Assembly: GCF_001447155.2 (NCBI RefSeq)
Contig: NZ_CP014754.1
Coordinates: 310,001-374,000, forward strand
Direction: 5' to 3'
DNA: 64,000 bases
From: Marinobacter sp. LQ44
GTDB lineage: Bacteria; Pseudomonadota; Gammaproteobacteria; Pseudomonadales; Oleiphilaceae
Shown here one piece after another: positions 27,341-36,928 of the stretch. A program made the translations under genes and the position numbers. Under the pieces are notes generated by a model. It made no database searches. It was not told the origin of the DNA and was given only the letters and a program-made list of their open reading frames with translations. How positions within the stretch are numbered: position 1 is the first letter of the stretch; the number at the start of each line of letters is the position of its first letter.

Positions 27341-29716
27341 CTACAATGTCGCCTTATCAGCGCCTGAGGAGCCACTTTTTGACAGGATCGCCTGCACTAT
27401 CGAATGTGCATCACATTTGTTGGCCTGCAGCAGCCCCGATGTATCCAGGGTGCCACCATGGTTTTCATAACCAAACGCCAGCGTCCGGTCAGGTCCGAGA
27501 TCGAGAGGACGGCAGATTCCCAGCAATGCCTCTGGGCGCATATGGCAGACGAACACTCTGAGTTTTGTATCGTGGGGAAACAGCTCGGCCCTGTAAGAAG
27601 TACCAGACTGATGTCCTGACTCGATTGGATCCCGGGGACTCCGGAATCGACCGGGCTCGAGAAGGCAGACCACACCACTCGAAAGCCCTCTCTGAGCCAG
27701 CGCTTCGGCAACCTCAAGGCAAACCCGGAGTTGATAGGCGCCGACAGCGATCAACTGCACATCACCGGCTTCACCAAGAGCGATGGCACCATTCCGGAGC
27801 AATTGCACAGCCTGACGGCCGTCAAAAACGGCAGGCAGTTTTGCCTTGGGAACCGTCATGGCCCAGAACTGCCCCTGGGTTCGAAAACACTCGTTAAGGC
27901 ACGCCACAGCACTATTGCAGTCGGGAGGATAGACAACGCGGGCAGTGTCACTCATTTCTCCCATCAGGACTTCGCCGAAGGCCGGATCCTGATGAGACTG
28001 CTCGTTCTTGCCGTTTTCCCAGAGGTGCGACGTCGCAATGACCGGCACGGATAACCATCGGGCGGGCCGACCGAGACTTTTCTGGTGTCGCGCAAAAATA
28101 ATTTCCTGCCGAAGAGCGCCAATCATTTTCATGGCAAACGCTTCGTAGGACACCACCAGATTCATACCTCCCTTATTACCCAGAGCGGCGCTGACAACGG
28201 CCTCCTCATTCAGGGCTGTGATTACCGAGCCGTGAAGGGATTCCGCAAGGCCGGGCTCGGGCGTCAGGGTGCGATGCTTCAGAAGGTCAAGCGACTGGTT
28301 CATCTGATTACTACGCAATTCATCCGGGTTCCCCAGACGAATACGAAGCGCCGGGTTGGCCTTTACAAGGGCAACAAACTGCCGATCAATCGCCACCATG
28401 GGCGACTCTGATACCGCCGTTTGCAACCAGACCGGTTCGGGTACAGTTTGCAGCTTGACGTCACGACAATTCAGCGGATGATCCTTTTCCGCAGGCCGAT
28501 CGTCTGCCCGGTGAGTTGCCAGCACGTCGCGGGCGCCGTGAATCTCGATCTCGGGCACAAACAAACGGGCAATGGATTCGTTAAAGTGCCTGCGCGAGAC
28601 CTCATCAAATCTCGGTATTGCCGGAAGCGGGGTACCATGCGCCGCGTTTGAACCAGCACCATAGAAACCATAGCCTTTGACCGTCTCGGCAATCAGATAG
28701 GGGAGCTTTACAGGGTACCTCATGTGGCCGGCGCTGACCTGTTCGCTGCACGCCTGAAGCCTCGATTCGGCCTCGAAGATGCCCCAGATAAAGGCCGCAG
28801 GATCGCGGCCATCAATGAGTATGGGGTAAAAGCCATTGAGCTCCAGGTGCTGCCGGAACCAGTCCGTCCCCCCTTGCAGAAAAATGGTTGACCGTTGATC
28901 AATGCGGCGCCCGTTAGCAATCATCACCGGGGTCACCAGGCCACAGTCCTCGGCTCGCCACCAGCGGCTTGCCCAGTCGCTGCCCCGCTGCTCCTCAAAT
29001 GCCCCATCACTGAGAAACGCGACCAGACGCTCCCCCGGCAGCGGCATGTGGGTGTATTGCAGTTCAGCGAAGCCCAGATATCCGCCCTCGATCAGCCCGC
29101 CGGCAGTGTGGGGGTTGACGTGACTGCCCAGGGGAACCCCCGGTGTGCCATCCGGAGTGACGGCGTAGCTGTAAAAGTCACTCACCAGCCGGGACAGCCC
29201 CACCTCGTCGAGCGTGTACCGAGCCTGCTGTTCTGGATGCAGATTGCCGAGCAGTATGTTGACGCTTTCGATAGCCGCCACACAGTGCCCCTGCCCCATC
29301 AGCCAGCTACGGGTCAGCCCCGCCAACGCGTTGGCGGCCGTGTAGCCAAGATAGGCAGGCACCATGTTCAGCGAACCACCGGTATGCCCCTGAGGATTTT
29401 CCTTGAAGTCATCCGCCGCCAGCGGCTGTCCGGACAGGTCCACTCTGCTGGCATAAGTCATGTGGGCTACCAGCCACATGGCCGCGTTGGTGAGGGTGTC
29501 TGCAGCCTCGAAAATAATCAGGGCATCGTCGAGCGAGTCATAACGCCCGGCACAAACGAGTTCCTGGCACAGGTCGAACACGCGCACCTGGGTCAAATCG
29601 GTATGTTCGATCACCCCGCGCCCTTTTGCCCAGTTGGCAAACTGGGGGTAACGCTGCCGGTATTGGACAGCACGCTGCTGGATTCGATGTGAATCCTCAA
29701 TGGAATAGCCGTTCAT
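27341..29716 (-). CDS. Divergent phosphoketolase (XFP family)
   Basis: 791 residues, matching the length and order of D-xylulose-5-phosphate/fructose-6-phosphate phosphoketolase: GHTGGSLNMVPAYLGY near residue 110, HVNPHTAGG, TVKGYGFYG, and the C-terminal GTLDTSGLL. The enzyme splits a ketose phosphate with phosphate to acetyl phosphate and an aldose phosphate, using thiamine diphosphate. The usual TPP motif GDGE is replaced by LSDGAFEEQ and the following NG pair is IANGRRI, so this belongs to a divergent branch. A ribosome site gggagag precedes the ATG. It is monocistronic as far as I can see. Confidence 0.85.
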   Translation of the reverse strand: MNGYSIEDSHRIQQRAVQYRQRYPQFANWAKGRGVIEHTDLTQVRVFDLCQELVCAGRYDSLDDALIIFEAADTLTNAAMWLVAHMTYASRVDLSGQPLAADDFKENPQGHTGGSLNMVPAYLGYTAANALAGLTRSWLMGQGHCVAAIESVNILLGNLHPEQQARYTLDEVGLSRLVSDFYSYAVTPDGTPGVPLGSHVNPHTAGGLIEGGYLGFAELQYTHMPLPGERLVAFLSDGAFEEQRGSDWASRWWRAEDCGLVTPVMIANGRRIDQRSTIFLQGGTDWFRQHLELNGFYPILIDGRDPAAFIWGIFEAESRLQACSEQVSAGHMRYPVKLPYLIAETVKGYGFYGAGSNAAHGTPLPAIPRFDEVSRRHFNESIARLFVPEIEIHGARDVLATHRADDRPAEKDHPLNCRDVKLQTVPEPVWLQTAVSESPMVAIDRQFVALVKANPALRIRLGNPDELRSNQMNQSLDLLKHRTLTPEPGLAESLHGSVITALNEEAVVSAALGNKGGMNLVVSYEAFAMKMIGALRQEIIFARHQKSLGRPARWLSVPVIATSHLWENGKNEQSHQDPAFGEVLMGEMSDTARVVYPPDCNSAVACLNECFRTQGQFWAMTVPKAKLPAVFDGRQAVQLLRNGAIALGEAGDVQLIAVGAYQLRVCLEVAEALAQRGLSSGVVCLLEPGRFRSPRDPIESGHQSGTSYRAELFPHDTKLRVFVCHMRPEALLGICRPLDLGPDRTLAFGYENHGGTLDTSGLLQANKCDAHSIVQAILSKSGSSGADKATL

Positions 29717-29815
29717 GATCTCTCCCTGATAACTCTACTGACGTTAATGGTGGCCTACTAGAAATCCTCGCCGTAAATATCCGGATTACCCCGGGTATTT
29801 GCCCGGTCTCACATC

Positions 29816-29908
29816 ATTCTTAGTGGCGCAGTGGGACAGGCATCTTGCAAGATGAGCATGCAGGTCCCGTGTCCAGTTAATAAGTTCTCCGAAGGTTTTA
29901 ATATCCAT
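29816..29908 (-). pseudogene. N-terminal fragment of the helical His/Cys protein, copy 3
   Basis: From the ATG at 29908 the frame reads MDIKTFGELINWTRDLHAHLARCLSHCATK, closely matching the proteins at 39861 and 12000, and then loses similarity at about 29816. About 150 bp of upstream DNA, including the TTCAG box, is also duplicated from the 39.9-kb copy. This is a broken duplicate. Confidence 0.85.
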
Positions 29909-29986
29909 CTTCCCTTTCCCTTATGTTGTTTCGTTTTGCCAATTACGCCAGCAGACAGCCATTACCTACCACTAAAACTCATGAGC

Positions 29987-30002
29987 CTGAATTCACGCTG
30001 AA
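29987..30002 (-). promoter_or_regulatory. TTCAG box of the broken duplicate
   Basis: CTGAA at 29987-29991 and 29998-30002 (TTCAG repeats reading leftward, 11-bp period). It sits about 80 bp before the truncated helical-protein start. The surrounding sequence is shared with 39933-39948. Confidence 0.55.
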
Positions 30003-30100
30003 AAAATCCAACAAAAGATGAAAAAAGAGCCTCTCTATAATGAGGAATTGATACGCATCAAACTTTCCACTTTGGCAATTCTTCAGCACCGGAGAATCCG

Positions 30101-30412
30101 ATGGGAACCACCTTCCGCCCCTATTCACCTGATCAGGAACTGCTTCTTCCCCCGAGCCTGAACGAGTGGCTGCCCGAAGGGCATCTGGCCTATTTCATCA
30201 GTGACGTGGTCGAGGAACTGGATCTGAGTGCCTTCTACGCTCGGTATGAAGGGAGCGGTCGGCGCAACTCGCCTTTCGATCCGCGGATGATGTTGAAGGT
30301 GTTGATCTATGCGTACGCGACCGGCGTGTTTTCATCACGAAAGATCGCCCGGAAGTTGGAAGAAGATGTCGCCCTTCGGGTCCTGGCGGCTGGCAATGAT
30401 TCAGGTTACTGA
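30101..30412 (+). pseudogene. IS1182-like transposase, N-terminal fragment
   Basis: 103 residues equal to the DUF772-type N-terminal domain of IS1182-family transposases (PEGHLAYFISDVVEEL, RMMLKVLIYAYATGVFSSRKIARKLEEDVALRVLAAGN). Similarity stops at AAGN, where the full protein would continue into the DDE domain. The rest of the element is absent, so it cannot move. Confidence 0.8.
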
Positions 30413-30503
30413 TGAAAATGAATAATCACGGTAATCCTGATGCCTATGCGCCGTATCCTCTTGGCCGCGTAGCGACAAACGTCAGGCACTCACCCAACCG
30501 ATC

Positions 30504-31607
30504 TCATTGTACCCGGCGTCGAAAGACCCAAAGGGAGAAAATAAACAGCGTGACACCGATTACCAGCAAGGCGAGAGCCTCATCCCAGAGAACCGCCAGG
30601 CCGGCGCCTTTGAGGAAAATACCGACGATGATATCCATGTAATAACGCAGTGGACTCAGCAGGGAGAGGCTTTGCAGGAAAGGCGGCATGGTTTCTACCG
30701 GTGTCAAACCGCCCGACAGGAACATCAGCGGGAAAAGTCCGAAAAAGGAGAGCAGCAACGCCTGCTGAAGGGTCCGGCTGTAGGCGGCAATCAGTACGCC
30801 CAGCGCAATCGCACTGAGCAAAAAGATGGCGGTCAGCACCAGAAATAAAAGCAGACTGCCCTGAAGGGGCACATCAAAGACTCTAACAATCACCAAACTC
30901 GGAAAGATGGACAGTACGCCCATGATCAGCGTGGGTGTGACCTTGGCCAGGAACAGTTCCAGGGTGGAAATGGGCGTCACCAGCAGCTGCTCGATAGTGC
31001 CTCGCTCCTTTTCCCGGACAATAGAGGCGGCCGGGTGAATAACGCCCACCATCATACCGGCCAGAGCAATCATCGATAACACGATAAAACCCGATGTTGT
31101 CAGATCGGGGTTATACCAGATACGGATCAGGGGTACCGCGACCCCCTTCTTCCCGGCAGCAGGGAGTGCTTCGCGCTCCTGGCGCTGGACGATCTGCAGA
31201 GCATCATTGACGGCATTGGCGGCAATGTTGGAATTGGTGCCGTCCTGGAGCAACTGGAGCTGAGCACTCTTGCCAGCGAGAAGAGCACCTTCGAACCCGG
31301 CGGGAACGACCAACACCATGGTGGCATCACCTTTCTCCAGGAGGTCAGTGGCGGTTGCCACACGGGTTTCCTGAAATTTCAGGTCGAAGGTTTCGCTCAC
31401 CGCAAATTTCTGGATCAACGAGCGACTCAAGGCGCTGCGATCCTCGTCCACCACCGCCAGGGGCAGGTGGCTTACATCAAAACTGAGCGCAACGGCACAG
31501 ATGACGACTTCAATGGTGTAAAGCCAAAGTATCAGGGTCAGTATCAACCGGTCACGAAAGAACTGCACGAGCTCCTTGCGCAACAAACCAAATAAGGCAA
31601 TTCCCAT
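30504..31607 (-). CDS. ABC-2 type transporter permease
   Basis: 367 residues: one N-terminal helix, a large periplasmic domain (about residues 45-165), then five helices and the ABC-2 signature region (VREKERGTIEQLLVTPI near residue 205). It is the YhhJ/YbhR-type permease of an export complex. Its ATG overlaps the upstream permease stop by one base. Works with the second permease, dual ATPase and HlyD protein encoded just upstream. Confidence 0.9.
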   Translation of the reverse strand: MGIALFGLLRKELVQFFRDRLILTLILWLYTIEVVICAVALSFDVSHLPLAVVDEDRSALSRSLIQKFAVSETFDLKFQETRVATATDLLEKGDATMVLVVPAGFEGALLAGKSAQLQLLQDGTNSNIAANAVNDALQIVQRQEREALPAAGKKGVAVPLIRIWYNPDLTTSGFIVLSMIALAGMMVGVIHPAASIVREKERGTIEQLLVTPISTLELFLAKVTPTLIMGVLSIFPSLVIVRVFDVPLQGSLLLFLVLTAIFLLSAIALGVLIAAYSRTLQQALLLSFFGLFPLMFLSGGLTPVETMPPFLQSLSLLSPLRYYMDIIVGIFLKGAGLAVLWDEALALLVIGVTLFIFSLWVFRRRVQ

Positions 31608-32701
31608 CAGGCCACCTTCTGCTTCATTCGCCAGGCCGCGAAGACAAATACCAGGACCGTATAGACGATCAACATCATCAGATTTGGCAGAACGGCTTCA
31701 AGGCCGGCTGATTTCAGTACGATGCCCCGGGAGATTTCCATAAAATAACCGGCAGGGAAAAGCCAGCTATACAGTTGCAGGGCAAGAGGCATGGTGAACA
31801 GAGGGAACAGAAAACCGGAAAACAAAAACGACGGCATCAAGGTGACAATCAGCGTTATCAACATGGCCGCCAACTGGGTACGGACCAGGGATGAGACCAA
31901 CAGGCCGATACCCACCGTGGTCAGCACATAAACGAAAGCGGACGTCAGCAGCAGTATCGGGCTGCCGGCAATGGGGACCTGAAACCAGGCAAACCCCACC
32001 ACCATGACCATAAGAATCTCCAGGAAAGCCACCAGACCGTAGGGCACCAGCTTGCCAACAACAAACTCGGTTGAGGTGACCGGCGATGCATAGATCTGCT
32101 CAATCGTACCGGTCTCTTTCTCACGCACGATCGCCAGGGCGGTCAGCAGGGGTGGGAACGCCATCAGGATCACGGCAAATAACCCGGGGATGACGAAATT
32201 GACGCTGCGCAGGGAGGGATTGAACCAGACCCTGGCCTGGACCCGGACGGCGCTCTGACGCGGGGCGGGGAAATTTGCGATTACCGCCTCGGCATAGGCC
32301 GATGCCAATCGACCCAGAACAGGATAGCCGCCGTCCACGATCACCTGGACAGGCGCCTCGTCGCCTCTGAGCAGTTGCCGGGCCAAGCCGGCTGGAATCA
32401 CCACGCCCATGCTGATGGTCGAGCTTTGCAGTGCCGACTCCAGATCGCGGAGATCGGTCGTTTTCTGCTCTAATTGAAAATACCGCGAGCTTTCGAAACG
32501 GGCTGACAGGTCGCGGCTTGCCGGCGTGTTGTCCAGATCGTAAATGCCCACGGCAACCTGTTCCACATCCAGATTGACCGCATAGCCGAACAGAAAAAGC
32601 ATGATCAGCGGCATGATCACGGCCAACGCTATGGTAACCGGGTCGCGAATCAGCTCGCGACTTTCCTTGACGATGAGGGCTCCAAGCCGATGAGCCTTCA
32701 T
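31607..32701 (-). CDS. ABC-2 type transporter permease
   Basis: 364 residues with the same design as its neighbour: N-terminal helix, large extracytoplasmic domain, IVREKETGTIEQIYASPV motif near residue 200 and five further helices. Overlaps the ATPase gene by four bases and the next permease by one, indicating tight translational coupling. Together the permeases probably form a heterodimeric drug or envelope-component exporter. Confidence 0.9.
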   Translation of the reverse strand: MKAHRLGALIVKESRELIRDPVTIALAVIMPLIMLFLFGYAVNLDVEQVAVGIYDLDNTPASRDLSARFESSRYFQLEQKTTDLRDLESALQSSTISMGVVIPAGLARQLLRGDEAPVQVIVDGGYPVLGRLASAYAEAVIANFPAPRQSAVRVQARVWFNPSLRSVNFVIPGLFAVILMAFPPLLTALAIVREKETGTIEQIYASPVTSTEFVVGKLVPYGLVAFLEILMVMVVGFAWFQVPIAGSPILLLTSAFVYVLTTVGIGLLVSSLVRTQLAAMLITLIVTLMPSFLFSGFLFPLFTMPLALQLYSWLFPAGYFMEISRGIVLKSAGLEAVLPNLMMLIVYTVLVFVFAAWRMKQKVA

Positions 32702-34428
32702 GGTCCCAACGCCCGGGAATTGGCCGTTCCCGCCTGTTCTATGGCCGCCGTGAAGAGCATCTCCACCGTGGCGTCGGCTTCGAGGCCGAGCGAATGATTC
32801 AGCGATGATCGGCTACCGTGTGCAAGCAGCCGCCCGTCCAGCATTAACGCCAAACGATCACAATAGGCCGCTTCCTCCAGGTAGTGGGTAGTGACCAGCA
32901 CGGTCATACCGCTGGCGGCCAGCTCACGGATAACCCGCCAGAAACGGTACCGGGCGACGGGATCGACACCCGAGGTGGGCTCATCAAGGAACAAGACCCG
33001 GGGCCTGTGAAGCAGGCTGCAGGCCAGCGCCAGACGCTGGCGCAAGGCACTTGAAAGATCACCGGTGAGCTTGTCGGGAATATCTGTCAGCCCCGTTACT
33101 TCCCTGGCCCAGTCGATCGCAGCCCGCGCCGCGCCTCCGGCCAGGCCGTAGGCATTGGCAAAGAAGCGGAGATTCTCCCAGGGGGTCAGTTCCAGATAGA
33201 GTGAAAACCGTTGTGACATATAACCAATTTGCCGGCGCAATGCGGTGCTACCCCCGCCGGAGCTCACCCCGGCCACCCGGGCGTTGCCCTCATCGATGGC
33301 CACCAGCCCGCACAAGGCCCTGATCAGGGTTGTCTTGCCCGCCCCGTTGGGCCCCAGCAACGCAAGCAGTTCGCCAGATGGCGCCTCGAAACTCACCCGG
33401 TCAACGGCCTTGAAATGTCCGAAGCGGACGCTCAGGCCGGTGGCCACCAGCCCTTCCTCTTTTCCCCTGTCTTGCCGGGCCAATTCCGGAAACTGCTGCT
33501 CGCCGGCCCTCCTGTCCGTCCGCAGCACAAACAGATCCTCGAGCCGGGGCTCGGCCGCCGCCAGGTGGGTTCCCTCGGGCAATAACTCGGCGAGCTGGTT
33601 TTCAGCGATGTCCGCGTTCATCACCAGTCGCAGGTGATCCGGCAACCACTGCACTGAATGGACGCTGTCAATTTGAGCCAGGATGCCGGACAACTCCCGC
33701 AAGCCTCGTCCGGTATCTCCAGCATTTACAGTGAACACCCTTCCGGCGGCGGGCCTCAGCAGCTCTTCCAGCGACCCATCCGCAAGAACGCGGCCCTGTT
33801 CCAGCAGCAGTATCCTGTCGCAGCGCTCCGCCTCGTCCATGTAGGAGGTAGCCACAACCATGGTCAGGCCCTGCGACCGGAAGCGGTCGAGCATGGTCCA
33901 GAGATGGCGCCGGGACAGGGGGTCGACGCCGAGCCCCGGTTCGTCAAGGATCAGCAGCTCCGGTTCATGGACCAGATTGGTACATAGCGACAACTTTTTC
34001 TGCATGCCACCGGACAGTTTGGCGGCGGGCCTGTCAGTAAAGCGGCCAAGCCCCGACATGGATAGCAACCTTTCTGAACGCTCCCGATAGAGTTCGTCGG
34101 GCACATCCCGGATGCGAGCGGCAAAGCTCAGGTTTTCCTTGACGCTGAGTCGATCGTAAAGCGTAAATCCCTGGGACATATAGCCAATCTGGGCAGCAAC
34201 CTGCTTGGCCTCACGACGGGTATCGAAGCCCAGGACCCGGCATTCCCCCACAGTGGGGTCCAGGATGCCAGCCAACATCTGTAACAGCGTCGTCTTGCCA
34301 GCGCCATCAGCACCGACAATGCCCACTCGTTGGCCGCGATCAACGGAAACATCCAGTGGCTCGATGACAACATTGTCTCCGAATTGGCGGCCAAGGCCTT
34401 TGGCGACGATGGGTTCCGGGGAAGACAT
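32698..34428 (-). CDS. Tandem ABC transporter ATPase (YhiH/RbbA-like, two domains)
   Basis: 576 residues with two nucleotide-binding domains. The first has Walker A GADGAGKTTLLQM and a good signature LSGGMQKKL; the second has Walker A GPNGAGKTTLIRAL but a degenerate signature DLSSALRQRL. Each has a Walker B ending in LDEPGLG or LDEPTSG. Both domains in one chain serve the two separate permeases. The asymmetry suggests one active and one regulatory ATP site. Confidence 0.92.
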   Translation of the reverse strand: MSSPEPIVAKGLGRQFGDNVVIEPLDVSVDRGQRVGIVGADGAGKTTLLQMLAGILDPTVGECRVLGFDTRREAKQVAAQIGYMSQGFTLYDRLSVKENLSFAARIRDVPDELYRERSERLLSMSGLGRFTDRPAAKLSGGMQKKLSLCTNLVHEPELLILDEPGLGVDPLSRRHLWTMLDRFRSQGLTMVVATSYMDEAERCDRILLLEQGRVLADGSLEELLRPAAGRVFTVNAGDTGRGLRELSGILAQIDSVHSVQWLPDHLRLVMNADIAENQLAELLPEGTHLAAAEPRLEDLFVLRTDRRAGEQQFPELARQDRGKEEGLVATGLSVRFGHFKAVDRVSFEAPSGELLALLGPNGAGKTTLIRALCGLVAIDEGNARVAGVSSGGGSTALRRQIGYMSQRFSLYLELTPWENLRFFANAYGLAGGAARAAIDWAREVTGLTDIPDKLTGDLSSALRQRLALACSLLHRPRVLFLDEPTSGVDPVARYRFWRVIRELAASGMTVLVTTHYLEEAAYCDRLALMLDGRLLAHGSRSSLNHSLGLEADATVEMLFTAAIEQAGTANSRALGP

Positions 34429-34434
34429 GACGGC

Positions 34435-35397
34435 TCAGCGCGCCGGAACCGAGAGGGTCGCTGGCCACTCGGCGTCCGGATCCCAGCGAATCCAGGCATC
34501 TGCCGGCATACCCGGTTTCAGAGCATCGGCCGGATTATCCAGCACCAGGGTAACGCCATAGACCATCCGAACTCTCTCGTCGGGCATGTGGACATCGCGG
34601 GGGGTGAACTGGGCGAAATCGTCAATCCTGCCGACTTTGGCGGAAAAGTCCCCGGGCAAACCGTCCACGCGGATTCTGGCGGGATCCCCCAAGCTGATCC
34701 GGTTGAGGATATCACCGGGGACATAGACCTTGAGTTCGAGCTGCTGCAGATTCACCATCGTGGCCAGCGGCTGGCCGGTATCGACAACCTCTCCCGTCTC
34801 CACCGCCCGGATCAGGATGGTTCCGGAGAGCGGCGCGGCAACCTCCGCTTTGTCCAGTTGCGATTCAGCCAGTGCCACCTGCGCCGCCCTTGCAGCCACC
34901 TGTTCTTCGGCGGCATCCTTCTGCCGCTGGAGAGACTCAAGTCGGCCCCGGGCCTCACTGACGGCATTTTCCGCCTGATCCAGATCACTCGAGCTGGCCA
35001 GATTGCGGGACCGCAAGTCCCGGATCCGCTGCCGTTGTTTCTCGGCATTCTGGAGATGATGACGCCAGGTGGTGATTTGGCTGTCGAAGCCGTCACGGAC
35101 TTCCCGCGCCGAGGCCAGCTCGGCCTGTGCCGAGCGCAGGCGGTCTCTGGCATCGGCGGGGTCGATCACGGCTACCGTGTCGCCAGCCGAAACCTTGCTG
35201 CCTTCCGCGAGATGGTGCTCGATGACCCGACCGGCCACTTCGGCCGCGATCCGCACTTCCCGCCCCTCAATATGGCCATTGCCATAGACGATTCCCTGCG
35301 GCAAGGGCTCTTCCCCAAACAGAACAAAAACCCCATAAGAACCGCCGGCGAGCACCAACACCGCTATCAGAGACCAGAGCCAGGATTGGGATTTCAC
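34435..35397 (-). CDS. HlyD-family periplasmic adaptor
   Basis: About 320 residues: an N-terminal membrane anchor, a lipoyl-like half-motif (GREVRIAAEVAGRVIEHHL), a long coiled-coil hairpin (about residues 75-170), then the second lipoyl half and beta-barrel domain (RVDGLPGDFSAKVGRI). I prefer the GTG at 35397, six bases after aaggag, over the TTG before it. It links the ABC-2 exporter to an outer-membrane factor, which is not encoded nearby. Confidence 0.88.
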   Translation of the reverse strand: MKSQSWLWSLIAVLVLAGGSYGVFVLFGEEPLPQGIVYGNGHIEGREVRIAAEVAGRVIEHHLAEGSKVSAGDTVAVIDPADARDRLRSAQAELASAREVRDGFDSQITTWRHHLQNAEKQRQRIRDLRSRNLASSSDLDQAENAVSEARGRLESLQRQKDAAEEQVAARAAQVALAESQLDKAEVAAPLSGTILIRAVETGEVVDTGQPLATMVNLQQLELKVYVPGDILNRISLGDPARIRVDGLPGDFSAKVGRIDDFAQFTPRDVHMPDERVRMVYGVTLVLDNPADALKPGMPADAWIRWDPDAEWPATLSVPAR

Positions 35398-35572
35398 CAA
35401 ACACTCCTTATGACATTACTGTTCAGGTTGGAGCTGGGATCAGGGCCACTGCCTCTCACTCCAGCCAATGAGATCGCCCACTCTAGCACTCGGCAGCCGC
35501 CGCGACCAAGGTCGTTGCCGGATCTTAAGCGGCTCATTCAGGTCGCCCTCGAAGATGGCCGTCAGGGCATCG

Positions 35573-36928
35573 TCAAAGAGGCAAAATGGATTGGTAGCTT
35601 GCCACCTCCACCTCAAACCGGGTGTTCTGACGCAAGTGATCCTTCATGGCCTCCAGCGCATCAGGGTCTCCATGAATCAAGTTGATCGGCGTTTCGGGGG
35701 CTAAGTCACTTTGAGCCAGCCACTGTTCGATCTCTGTGAAATCTCCATGTCCGGAAAGCCCACTCAACACCTCCAGCCGGGCCTTGACCGGAATCCAGTC
35801 GCCGTGGATCTTGATCCTTTCCGCTCCATCAACCATTTTGGCGCCTCGTGTCCCCCCTGCCTGATAACCGGCAAAGATAACGGTTGTACGGTGCTGGCCG
35901 AGGAGACGTTTGAAGTGATGAAGAATGCGACCGCCCGTTGCCATACCGCTGCCTGCAATAATTACGTGCGGGTAGGCCTGGTCAGCCAGCGCCTTGGAGT
36001 CCTGGACGCTGCGGCTATAATGAACGGTGCTGCACATTTCGTGGCATTCTGAACTGCTCAACCGATGCTGATCTTCGTAGCGGCAGTAAATCTCAGAAAC
36101 ATCAATCGCCATGGGGCTATCCAGATAAACTGGCAACCTTGGAATTCGTCCCGCCTTCATCAGGTCGGTGAGCATATGCTGCAAGACCTGCGCTCTGCCC
36201 ACGGCAAAGGCCGGAATCAGTATATTGCCCCCTTTGTCGACGGTTTCATTAACGATGTCTGCCAACTGCGACAACGGGTCCGCATCGTCGTGGCGACGAT
36301 TGCCATACGTTGACTCCAGCATCAGCATGTCCAGAGCTGGCAGAGGCGCAGGTGGCCTCATGAAAATATCATTGAGGCGGCCCACATCGCCGGAAAAACC
36401 GACGCGTTTACCTTCCGCCTCGATGATGACACAGGCCGCCCCGAGAATGTGCCCGACCGGTCGCAGATGAAAGCGTATATCACCGAGCTGGATCACTTGG
36501 TGAAAGTCCACCGACTGAAACAGCTCCATGCAGGCTTCTGCATCCTCCTGATCATACAGGGGCTCCGGATTCTCATGCCTGCTCAGCTTATGGCGGCCGA
36601 GGTAATGTGCCTCCTCTTCCTGAAGATGGCCGCTATCGGCCAGCAATATGCTGCATAGCTCTCGGGTGGCATGATGGGTATAAACCGCCCCCCGGAATCC
36701 CTGCTTGTACAACACGGGGATGTAGCCTGAATGATCCAGATGGGCATGGGTCAGAAGCACGGCATCCAGCGAGGCAATATCGAGCGGCAACGGTTGCCGG
36801 TTGCGCTTTCTCAGCCACTTGTACCCCTGAAACAGGCCGCAATCGACCAATACACGTGTCTGGCCGGTTTCAACCAGGAACTTGGAGCCGGTCACGGTTT
36901 CCGTGCCACCCAGAAATGTAATGTTCAT
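35573..36928 (-). CDS. Beta-CASP metallo-beta-lactamase-fold hydrolase
   Basis: 451 residues. The metal motif HAHLDH is at residues 61-66, followed by GHILGAACV, the beta-CASP domain with MLESTYGNR, and the C-terminal GSGMATGGRILHH and SGHGDF motifs. Members cleave RNA (or in some cases act on DNA) in the cytoplasm. No KH domain is present. The start overlaps the PRPP synthetase gene by four bases. In this operon it might supply or control nucleotide turnover, feeding the AMP phosphorylase; that is inference. Confidence 0.88.
   Translation of the reverse strand: MNITFLGGTETVTGSKFLVETGQTRVLVDCGLFQGYKWLRKRNRQPLPLDIASLDAVLLTHAHLDHSGYIPVLYKQGFRGAVYTHHATRELCSILLADSGHLQEEEAHYLGRHKLSRHENPEPLYDQEDAEACMELFQSVDFHQVIQLGDIRFHLRPVGHILGAACVIIEAEGKRVGFSGDVGRLNDIFMRPPAPLPALDMLMLESTYGNRRHDDADPLSQLADIVNETVDKGGNILIPAFAVGRAQVLQHMLTDLMKAGRIPRLPVYLDSPMAIDVSEIYCRYEDQHRLSSSECHEMCSTVHYSRSVQDSKALADQAYPHVIIAGSGMATGGRILHHFKRLLGQHRTTVIFAGYQAGGTRGAKMVDGAERIKIHGDWIPVKARLEVLSGLSGHGDFTEIEQWLAQSDLAPETPINLIHGDPDALEAMKDHLRQNTRFEVEVASYQSILPL

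Noticed and set aside
28895..29692. A 265-codon rightward frame
   Set aside because: It is the complement of the phosphoketolase N-terminal half.
34330..35685. A 451-codon rightward frame
   Set aside because: It overlaps the HlyD and ABC genes on the other strand, whose motifs are unambiguous.
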